DNA of 5,317 nucleotides. Source: Treponema sp. GTDB taxonomy: Bacteria > Spirochaetota > Spirochaetia > Treponematales > Breznakiellaceae. This document shows positions 1 through 4,383 of the stretch, piece by piece (position 1 is the stretch's first letter; each line of letters begins with the position of its first letter). The notes under the pieces are model-generated. The model saw nothing but the letters and a program-made list of their open reading frames with translations. It made no database searches and was not told where the DNA came from. The translations under genes and the position numbers were made by a program. Location of the stretch: assembly GCA_031257595.1 (NCBI GenBank), contig JAIROH010000086.1:1-5317 (forward strand), read 5' to 3'.

Positions 1-1124
1 ACGGTACAGCCTTGATAAAGGACGCCGTCGAAACGGACGCCCGGGCCGCCGGGCGTTTCCAGGCGGGTAACTTTTCCCGGGGACAGGGCGTTGATCCGGC
101 ACTCGATGGCCCAGCCGGAAAGGGCCACCCTGTCCGGGTCAAGTTCCATGCGGCCGGCCGCGCAGGCGAGGATCTGCTCACGGACAATGTCCACGCCGGT
201 GACAAATTCGCTTACCGGATGCTCCACCTGGAGCCGGGCGTTTACTTCCATAAAGTAAAAGTTTTCCCCCTCCACAAGAAATTCGATGGTGCCCGCCCCG
301 GCGTACTTGAGTTCCCGGAACAGGTTTACCGCGCCTTCCGCCATGCGGGCGCGCATCGTTTCCGTTACCCCCGGCGAGGGGCTTTCCTCGATAAGTTTCT
401 GGTGGTTCTTCTGCACGGAACAGTCCCGCTCTCCCAGGACGGCGACGCGGTTCCCGCCGGCGAGAATCTGGAGTTCCACGTGCCGGGGGTTTTCCAGATA
501 ACGCTCGATAAAAACCGTGCCGTCCGCGAAGTTTGCCCCGGCCTCGGAACGGGCAACGGCAAGATTTCCGGCAAGCTCCTCCGCCCGCCGGACTATGCGC
601 ATCCCCCTGCCGCCGCCGCCCGCCGCCGCCTTGATGATCACCGGAAAACCAAGCTCTTTTACCGCTTTGGCGGCGGCCGCCGCCGAATCCACCGCCCCGG
701 CGCTTCCGGGCGTAACCGGGAGGCCGAATCTCCGCGCCGTGTCCCGCGCGGCTACCTTGTCGCCCAAAAGTTCGATGGTTTCCGGGGCCGGGCCGATGAA
801 GATGAGCCCCTTCTCCCGGACAAGCCTCGCGAAGCCCGCGTTCTCCGACAGAAACCCCACGCCCGGATGAATTGCCTCGCAGCCCGTACTGATCGCCGCC
901 ATGACAAGGTTGTTCCGGTCAAGGTAGCTTCGCGCGGAGGGGGGCGGCCCTATACATACCGCCCGATCCGCGAGGCGCACGTGGAGGCTGTCTTTATCGG
1001 CCGTGGAGTAGACCGCTACGGTTTCTATCCCCATTTCCCGGCAGCTCCGGATGATCCTTACCGCGATTTCCCCCCGGTTGGCGATCAAAAGCCGCCGGAC
1101 GGGTTTAGAGCCGTTTGACTTCAA
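1..1124 (-). CDS. accC: Biotin carboxylase subunit of acetyl-CoA carboxylase (3' end outside window)
   Basis: This cytoplasmic enzyme uses ATP and bicarbonate to carboxylate the biotin on the carrier protein AccB, the first half-reaction of malonyl-CoA synthesis. Translating the minus strand by eye gives 374 uninterrupted residues. Landmarks: LLIANRGEIAVRI (12-24), HPGVGFLSEN (86-95), the ATP-grasp lysine and glycine loop KAAAGGGGRGM (165-175), ERDCSVQKNHQK (catalytic-type lysine 243), metal ligands E281 and E293, MEVNARLQVEHP with N295 and R297, and ECRINA with R343 (E. coli R338). The last roughly 73 residues of a usual 449 lie beyond the left edge. No ATG or GTG fits. I chose TTG at 1124-1122, preceded by GGCAGG and overlapping accB by 20 nt, which suggests translational coupling. 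Oddities: ECRINA runs directly into LSPGK, lacking about seven residues (EDPNTFL in E. coli), and the usual HPGYG is HPGVG. The family call is secure; the start is moderate. Confidence 0.93.
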   Translation of the reverse strand, partial: MKSNGSKPVRRLLIANRGEIAVRIIRSCREMGIETVAVYSTADKDSLHVRLADRAVCIGPPPSARSYLDRNNLVMAAISTGCEAIHPGVGFLSENAGFARLVREKGLIFIGPAPETIELLGDKVAARDTARRFGLPVTPGSAGAVDSAAAAAKAVKELGFPVIIKAAAGGGGRGMRIVRRAEELAGNLAVARSEAGANFADGTVFIERYLENPRHVELQILAGGNRVAVLGERDCSVQKNHQKLIEESPSPGVTETMRARMAEGAVNLFRELKYAGAGTIEFLVEGENFYFMEVNARLQVEHPVSEFVTGVDIVREQILACAAGRMELDPDRVALSGWAIECRINALSPGKVTRLETPGGPGVRFDGVLYQGCT

Positions 1125-1605
1125 AGAGCGCCTGCCCGTATTCCACAAGGTCCCCGCTTGCGGCCTTCACATCGAGAATCTCGCAGTCAAACTCGGCCTC
1201 AAGGTGGTTCATCATCTTCATGGCTTCCAGGATGCAGAGGGTATCCCCGGCCTTGACCCTGCCGCCCGCCTTGACAAAGGCCGGGGCGTCCGGCCCGGGT
1301 GCGGCGTAAAACGTCGCCACGATGGGGCTGGTGATGGTTTCCCCGGCGGGTATTGTACCCGCGGACGCGGAGCCCGGCGCACCGCTTCCCGCGGCCTGCA
1401 ATCCCAGGTGAACCGGCACGGCATGGCCGTCCCGCGCGGGCGGGATCTCGGCGGGAACCGGCGGCGCGGCCCTCAGCGCCGCTTCCTTGCGGAAAATTAT
1501 GTGCAGCGGTCCTTCCTCTATGTCCAGCTCCGCGATATTCGCGGCGGAAAAGCTGTTTAACAGTTTTACTATTGATTCATCAACCGCCGTAAGTTTGTCG
1601 CTCAT
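1105..1605 (-). CDS. accB: Biotin carboxyl carrier protein of acetyl-CoA carboxylase (BCCP)
   Basis: AccB carries the biotin that shuttles CO2 from AccC to the carboxyltransferase in fatty-acid synthesis. The 166-residue protein has the usual AccB plan. Residues 1-40 form an N-terminal domain (KLLNSFSAANIAELDIEEG). Residues 41-90 are a Pro/Ala-rich flexible linker. Residues 91-166 form the biotinyl domain, with the 'thumb' segment ATFYAAPGPDAPAF (97-110) and the biotinylation motif EAMKMM, whose lysine is K130. The thumb and full N-terminal domain favour a true AccB over a decarboxylase biotin subunit. The ATG at 1605 has AGGAG at 1622-1618, about 12 nt upstream, a slightly long spacing. accC follows with a 20-nt overlap, so the pair is almost certainly cotranscribed. 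I found no convincing promoter in the 124 nt before it; transcription may also come from the upstream gene on the same strand. Confidence 0.95.
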   Translation of the reverse strand: MSDKLTAVDESIVKLLNSFSAANIAELDIEEGPLHIIFRKEAALRAAPPVPAEIPPARDGHAVPVHLGLQAAGSGAPGSASAGTIPAGETITSPIVATFYAAPGPDAPAFVKAGGRVKAGDTLCILEAMKMMNHLEAEFDCEILDVKAASGDLVEYGQALFEVKRL

Positions 1606-1680
1606 ACTGATCTAAAACTCCTGTTACTACTCATATCACACGGTAATTCATGTTGCGTCCCGGCTGTATATGACGTTCGG

Positions 1681-1718
1681 GGCAGGTAATAGGGCATTGC
1701 GGAGCAACTGGCCCTGCC
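1681..1718 (-). terminator. Possible weak hairpin between the 224-aa gene and accB
   Basis: GGCAGG at 1681-1686 can pair with CCTGCC at 1713-1718. An alternative inner pairing joins AGGGC (1691-1695) to GCCCT (1711-1715). The structure begins 12 nt beyond the stop of the 224-residue gene, where an end-of-transcript hairpin would be expected. The loop is long and no T-run follows on the minus strand, so it may only attenuate transcription or mean nothing. Confidence 0.25.
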
Positions 1719-1729
1719 TTACAATTCCC

Positions 1730-2404
1730 TTACGCAATCACAATATGCTGAATCTCCCCCCACTTTCCCAATTCACCCCGTTCATTTTGCCACCGGGCAA
1801 AACAGGATAAAAATTTCCCCTCCGCTTCCGGCGGCAGGGACAACGTAAACGGCGAGCGGGTCATCAACCTGGTTTCTTTTATCAGGGCGTAGTCCGTTAC
1901 CTTTTCCGGCCCCCATATATAGTTGAGTAAAGCGCCGTTCATGCCATAGGGAACAGCCTTACTGTCCGGCGTTGCCTCGTCCTGAAAACGTACCTCTGTC
2001 TGAAATCCCCCTAATGCCTTGAGGTCGGTAATCAAGACACGAGTCTTCGGTTCCCCGACAGGCGTATGGGTCGGGTCCTTATTCGGCAGTCTCATGGCGG
2101 TACGGTCTTCGTTGGTTACGGGATCAAATTTGAGATACTGCTGGATGAAAGGCCGGACAAAATCCTTTGCCGCTATCCGGGCATCGTTTTTGGCCTCCGT
2201 GTCCACCGAGGTATGGGGGCCGAGGGTCTTGCCATACGCCGTGTGCCAGTCCGTGTTGTGCTGTTTCAAAGCCGCCGCCTTGTCCGGCGGAATATGTGTC
2301 CAGGTCCCTGCAACCACCATAGTATCCACATAGCCGGTCAAATTCCCCAGCCAGCCGTCAAATTCAGCGTCCGGGCCGGGGATAAAATCTTTATTGTGCG
2401 CCAT
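1730..2404 (-). CDS. Conserved hypothetical protein, helical N-terminus plus Fn3-like C-terminus
   Basis: The function is unknown. The 224-residue protein starts at an ATG with a strong ribosome site (AAAGGAG, six bases away). There is no signal peptide or membrane segment. Residues 5-105 look helical, with DFIPGPDAEFDGWLGNLTGYV (6-26), a W..AY motif (53-57) and VTNEDR (96-101). A proline/threonine-rich joint (107-120) leads to a beta-rich half: VRFQDEATPDSKAVPYGMNGA (138-158), SPFTL (184-188), and the closing CFARWQNERGELGKWGEI (201-218), whose RW.N..GE.G.W wording is typical of fibronectin-III-like folds. From memory, this matches a family of about 220 residues found in treponemes, Bacteroidetes and planctomycetes and always annotated as hypothetical; I cannot confirm that here. 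It lies downstream of an XRE regulator and a 21-bp repeat array on the same strand, and 124 nt before accB. The gene call is firm; the role is not assignable. Confidence 0.88.
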   Translation of the reverse strand: MAHNKDFIPGPDAEFDGWLGNLTGYVDTMVVAGTWTHIPPDKAAALKQHNTDWHTAYGKTLGPHTSVDTEAKNDARIAAKDFVRPFIQQYLKFDPVTNEDRTAMRLPNKDPTHTPVGEPKTRVLITDLKALGGFQTEVRFQDEATPDSKAVPYGMNGALLNYIWGPEKVTDYALIKETRLMTRSPFTLSLPPEAEGKFLSCFARWQNERGELGKWGEIQHIVIA

Positions 2405-2468
2405 ATTTTTCTCCTTTTCATGAATATTTTGTTTATATCCAACGGTAAACCCTTTGGCGGCTCTTGTC

Positions 2469-2720
2469 TACCGCTCCCTTTCGACAGCGAGCCGCTCGCT
2501 GTCTATCGTGAGCCGTTCCCTGTCTATAATAAGCCGCTCACTGTCTTTTGTGAGCGGCCCGCTGTCTTTTGCGGATGACTTTCTGTCTACAGCGAGCCGT
2601 TCACCGTCTATAGAGCGTCATTCCCCGTCTACAGCGGGCAATTGGCTGTCTATAGCGAAGTATTCACGATCGAAGGTAAGCCGTTTGCTGTCCATGAGGG
2701 ATAAGTTACTGTCTACGGGA
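2469..2720. repeat. Array of twelve degenerate 21-bp tandem units
   Basis: Twelve units of exactly 21 bp fill most of the gap between the XRE gene and the 224-residue gene. The typical unit begins AGCCGTTC, has the core CTGTCTA in its middle and ends in AGCG. The GTCT core, or its diverged form, falls at 2480, 2501, 2522, 2543, 2564, 2585, 2606, 2627, 2648, 2669, 2690 and 2711, with no insertion or deletion anywhere. Units at 2480 and 2669 are the most diverged, and a lone GTCT at 2466 lies out of phase. Because 21 is a multiple of three, heptad-like translations appear in several frames. The longest is a TTG-started plus-strand frame (2454-2771, a repeated R-S-L-S-x-x-S) with no visible ribosome site. 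The flanks 2405-2468 and 2721-2745 hold only the ribosome site of the 224-aa gene. Function is unknown: minisatellite, protein-binding array or decayed coding repeat are all possible. Confidence 0.9.
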
Positions 2721-2745
2721 AACCCCTCCCAAAACGGCGGAAAAA

Positions 2746-3069
2746 TCAGGGGTCTTTGTCTAAATCCTTGAGTTTTCCCTCAATAACCTGTGAAATTGCC
2801 CTTTGAATGTCTTCTATTGCCGCTTTCCGATAGGTTTTAATGGCCTCTTTTGAGCTTAGTTCCTTGTGAAACAGCTCCGTGGTGTCAATTCCCAAAGCGG
2901 AAGCAAGCCGTTCTATCATTTCAGGGGAGGGAAATTTCCGCTTTATCTCCAAAAGTCCTATGTAATTCGTGCTGGTGTCTACTTTTTCAGCCAGCTTTGC
3001 CTGAGATAAGCCCAGAGCCGAACGGTATTTCTTTATGTTTTGAGCTAACAGGTCTCTTATATCCGTCAT
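2746..3069 (-). CDS. XRE-family helix-turn-helix transcriptional regulator
   Basis: This is a small cytoplasmic DNA-binding protein of 107 residues. Residues 6-62 form a Cro/CI-type helix-turn-helix domain. NIKKYRSALGLSQAKLAEKV contains helix 1 and the start of the HTH, STNYIGLLEIKR (33-44) is the recognition-helix region, and FPSPEMIERLASALGID (46-62) closes the fold. The tail (66-107) is charged and probably helical, suitable for dimerisation; no ligand or protease domain is present. The STNYIG...KFPSPEMIERLA pattern is familiar from spirochaete stand-alone regulators. Although the ATG at 3069 fits the domain well, it has no clear Shine-Dalgarno sequence, so translation may be weak or nearly leaderless from the candidate promoter at 3121-3093. 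It is divergent from the lipoprotein genes and upstream, on the same strand, of the 21-bp array and the 224-residue gene. Autoregulation from the shared intergenic region is the usual arrangement for such proteins and is inferred here. Confidence 0.93.
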   Translation of the reverse strand: MTDIRDLLAQNIKKYRSALGLSQAKLAEKVDTSTNYIGLLEIKRKFPSPEMIERLASALGIDTTELFHKELSSKEAIKTYRKAAIEDIQRAISQVIEGKLKDLDKDP

Positions 3070-3092
3070 TCTACACGCACGTCTTTATTTTG

Positions 3093-3121
3093 ATTTTAAT
3101 AGCCGGAAGACTATTGACCAA
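3093..3121 (-). promoter_or_regulatory. Candidate sigma-70 promoter for the XRE gene
   Basis: On the minus strand TTGGTC (3121-3116) lies 17 nt before TAAAAT (3098-3093), a good -10 with a weak -35. Transcription would start near 3086, leaving a very short leader before the ATG at 3069. The -35 overlaps that of the divergent candidate promoter. Confidence 0.4.
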
Positions 3122-3158
3122 TTTGCTATTAGTTGCTATTTTATATTTGCCAATAGTC
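3098..3158. promoter_or_regulatory. Cluster of AATAG/CTATT words, candidate operator
   Basis: AATAG at 3098-3102 and CTATT at 3111-3115 form an inverted pair. TTGCTATT occurs twice in direct orientation at 3123-3130 and 3133-3140, ten bases apart (one helix turn). GACTATTG (3109-3116) is perfectly inverted as CAATAGTC (3151-3158). These words overlie both divergent candidate promoters. That is the expected place for binding by the adjacent XRE protein, but the region is AT-rich and such words can arise by chance. Confidence 0.4.
3114..3142 (+). promoter_or_regulatory. Candidate sigma-70 promoter for the first lipoprotein gene
   Basis: TTGACC (3114-3119, five of six matches to the -35 consensus) and TATTTT (3137-3142) are separated by 17 nt in an AT-rich stretch. 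A start near 3150 would give a leader of about 100 nt to the lipoprotein ATG at 3254. The promoter is back-to-back with the candidate XRE promoter, so the two could interfere with each other. Confidence 0.5.
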
Positions 3159-3191
3159 AATCATAGGTACCGTATGATTCTGCTATCCGGC

Positions 3192-3236
3192 ATGGGTCAT
3201 ATTAACCCATAAACCCCATCCAACCTTCAGGCTGGA
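3192..3236 (+). other. Two small hairpins in the lipoprotein leader
   Basis: ATGGGT (3192-3197) pairs perfectly with ACCCAT (3205-3210) across a 7-nt loop. TCCAACC (3219-3225) pairs with GGCTGGA (3230-3236) across a TTCA loop with one mismatch. The second ends five bases before the AAGGAGG ribosome site, leaving that site free. They may stabilise the message; I see no riboswitch class that I recognise. Confidence 0.35.
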
Positions 3237-3253
3237 CATTAAGGAGGCTTCAA

Positions 3254-3661
3254 ATGAAGAAGTTCTGCAAATTTTTAGGGATTATTGCCATTGGGGCGGT
3301 AATCATGGCGGCGTCCGCCGTAGTTCTGGCGGGATGTGATAATCCGGCCGGCGGCGGTGAACCTGGTGTGGAGGACGGTAACCTTGCGGGGAGCGTTTGG
3401 GTACGGTCCAGCAAAAGTTCCGGCCAATGGGATTTTACCTATACACGCACGTTCACCAGCGACAGCGCCGGTACGGATAATCAAAAAGGCTGGGGTATGG
3501 TCGGCAACAAAAAACAAAATTACAACACCACAACCAATTTTACCTATATCTATTACCCCAATATCGGACAAGGCGTCATAGGCAAAAATACTACGAAGTT
3601 TTCTGTTTCTTCGGATTATAAAACTTTGACGGAGGGGAGCACCATATATACACGGCAGTGA
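3254..3661 (+). CDS. Small CDNPAGG-type lipoprotein, beta-rich mature domain
   Basis: This is an exported lipid-anchored protein of 135 residues with unknown function. The ATG has an ideal ribosome site, AAGGAGG, six bases upstream. Residues 1-27 are a lipoprotein signal peptide: MKKFCK, then a hydrophobic core, then the lipobox L-A-G-C with C28 as the acylated residue. A Gly/Pro-rich tether CDNPAGGGEPG follows. The mature part (about 43-135) is rich in Thr, Ser, Tyr and Asn with alternating beta-strand patterns (SVWVRSS, DFTYTRTFTS, TNFTYIYYP, TKFSVSSDYKTLT) and ends in STIYTRQ. This resembles the small lipocalin-like or meander domains common among such lipoproteins, but I cannot assign a family. 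It is first of three plus-strand genes for exported proteins. A 41-bp segment of its signal region recurs in the next lipoprotein gene. Confidence 0.88.
   Translation: MKKFCKFLGIIAIGAVIMAASAVVLAGCDNPAGGGEPGVEDGNLAGSVWVRSSKSSGQWDFTYTRTFTSDSAGTDNQKGWGMVGNKKQNYNTTTNFTYIYYPNIGQGVIGKNTTKFSVSSDYKTLTEGSTIYTRQ
3303..3354 (+). repeat. Shared lipoprotein signal cassette, copy 1
   Basis: TCATGGCGG (3303-3311), then 12 extra bases (3312-3323), then a stretch continuing to 3354 that matches copy 2 base for base. The last base of the 12-bp insert (G3323) can equally be aligned with copy 2, which makes the second block a perfect 32-bp identity (3323-3354). It encodes the end of the signal peptide, the lipobox and the N-P-A-G-G tether. 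The insert is four in-frame codons. Confidence 0.85.
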
Positions 3662-3672
3662 TACTTGGAATG

Positions 3673-3695
3673 TGGCGGCATCCGTACTGCCGCCA
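3673..3695 (+). terminator. Hairpin after first lipoprotein gene
   Basis: TGGCGGCA (3673-3680) and TGCCGCCA (3688-3695) form a perfect 8-bp GC-rich stem with a 7-nt loop, 11 nt after the stop codon. No T-run follows on either strand, so it may be an mRNA 3'-end stabiliser or a partial terminator rather than a classical intrinsic one. The remaining spacer (3696-3882) holds no gene that I can support. Confidence 0.5.
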
Positions 3696-3882
3696 AACGA
3701 AATGTATGGCGTTATTAAAATTAACCCATAATGAGAAAACTTTGTTGCCAGAGTATTAGAAAAACGCGGCTTCAAAACGTTTCATTCTGATACATTCCTG
3801 CCCCTTATGAGCGGGAAAAATCATCAATCGAAGCAAGCCAAAAGCCTACGCTTCTGAAGCTATGCTTCTAAGGAGATGTACT

Positions 3883-4296
3883 ATGAAAGGGACAAAAGGT
3901 CTTTTTCGGTTGGGAATGTTAGCCCTTGCGCTCTCATTCATGGCGGTTCTGGCGGGATGTGATAATCCGGCCGGCGGTGATGACAGGAGCATTGCATCTG
4001 AACTCATTGGGAAATGGGAATTCAATTCCGTACTTGCTTCCGGAACAACTCATGCACTCCCTTATGGCGGTATAAATACCGGTGGATATGAATTTACATC
4101 CAGATCATTTAAATCATATATGAATGGGTCTGTTGCATTTGAGAGGGAGGGTTATACCGAAGACAATAGAATTTATGCTTCAGATGGACAAGCAGGGTAC
4201 ACGTATTCACTAAGTGGGGACAGCTTAACAGCGAATGCTATAGATGGATCTTCCGGAGTAATTGCCACTAAAGTTATCAAATTTAGTTGGGAATAA
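3883..4296 (+). CDS. Second small CDNPAGG-type lipoprotein, lipocalin-like mature domain
   Basis: This lipid-anchored exported protein has 137 residues and unknown function. I start it at the ATG 3883, which has AAGGAG seven bases upstream and gives a clean signal peptide; a longer in-frame start at 3862 would add MLLRRCT and has no ribosome site. Residues 1-25 are the signal (MKGTKGLFRLG, hydrophobic core, L-A-G-C lipobox) with lipidated C26. After the CDNPAGGDD tether, the mature region begins ASELIGKWEFNS (about 38-49) and contains YEFTSRSFKSYMNG, RIYASDGQAGYTYSLSGDSLT and the ending VIKFSWE. The 'GKW..., strand-rich middle, Y.Y.LSGD.LT' order recalls small lipocalin-like domains of bacterial lipoproteins; this is inference by pattern. 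The mature sequence is not similar to that of the preceding lipoprotein, although the signal DNA is. Just upstream, GCTTC/GAAGC words (3850-3868) can form alternative small hairpins before the ribosome site. Confidence 0.88.
   Translation: MKGTKGLFRLGMLALALSFMAVLAGCDNPAGGDDRSIASELIGKWEFNSVLASGTTHALPYGGINTGGYEFTSRSFKSYMNGSVAFEREGYTEDNRIYASDGQAGYTYSLSGDSLTANAIDGSSGVIATKVIKFSWE
3938..3977 (+). repeat. Shared lipoprotein signal cassette, copy 2
   Basis: TCATGGCGG (3938-3946) joined directly to the block ending at 3977, identical to copy 1 apart from lacking its 12-bp in-frame insert. The identity includes third codon positions and stops where the mature-domain codons begin. Confidence 0.85.
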
Positions 4297-4326
4297 GCCG
4301 ATGGTCGGAAATACGACCGTCGCTTA
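4294..4326 (+). terminator. Long hairpin after second lipoprotein gene
   Basis: CGATGGTCG (4299-4307) pairs with CGACCGTCG (4314-4322), including one G-U pair, across the loop GAAATA. TAAG (4294-4297) and CTTA (4323-4326) extend the stem past one bulged C. It overlaps the stop codon. An A-run rather than a T-run follows, so termination may be partial and the barrel gene may be reached by read-through. Confidence 0.5.
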
Positions 4327-4329
4327 AAA

Positions 4330-4351
4330 ATATAGGGCGTATGCTCTATAT
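4330..4351. other. Inverted repeat upstream of barrel gene
   Basis: ATATAGGGC (4330-4338) and GCTCTATAT (4343-4351) form a 9-bp stem with one G-U pair and a GTAT loop, four bases after the previous hairpin. It could be an operator, an RNA hairpin in the leader, or the second half of a tandem terminator. I see no clear promoter to decide between these. Confidence 0.35.
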
Positions 4352-4383
4352 AAAAACTTTTGTACAAAGGAACGTTTTGTAAA

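Noticed and set aside
12..1118. Long open frame on the plus strand opposite accC
   Set aside because: It is the antisense shadow of a GC-rich, clearly conserved biotin carboxylase. Its product is Arg/Pro/Gly-rich and matches nothing recognisable.
2066..2578. Plus-strand open frame across the 224-residue gene and the start of the repeat array
   Set aside because: It is antisense to a well-supported gene with a good ribosome site. It stays open in the array only because the unit is a multiple of three.
2469..2720. CRISPR array
   Set aside because: The period is 21 bp without spacers. The units are themselves the repeat, are degenerate, and no cas gene is visible.
3201..3731. A 12-bp direct repeat ATTAACCCATAA at 3201-3212 and 3720-3731, upstream of each lipoprotein
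   Set aside because: One exact 12-bp match in a window of this size is close to chance expectation, and the two lie at different distances from the start codons.
3275..3775. Minus-strand open frame across the first lipoprotein gene
   Set aside because: It lies opposite a lipoprotein gene with a clear signal peptide, lipobox and ribosome site, and its own product shows no motif.
3729..3857. Possible gene remnant in the spacer before the second lipoprotein (reading VLEKRGFKTFHSD)
   Set aside because: About 40 codons without a start codon, ribosome site or recognisable family; most likely chance.
4360..4383. Upstream TTG start for the barrel protein
   Set aside because: It would put eight extra residues before a complete signal peptide. 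The ATG at 4384 gives the normal N-terminus.
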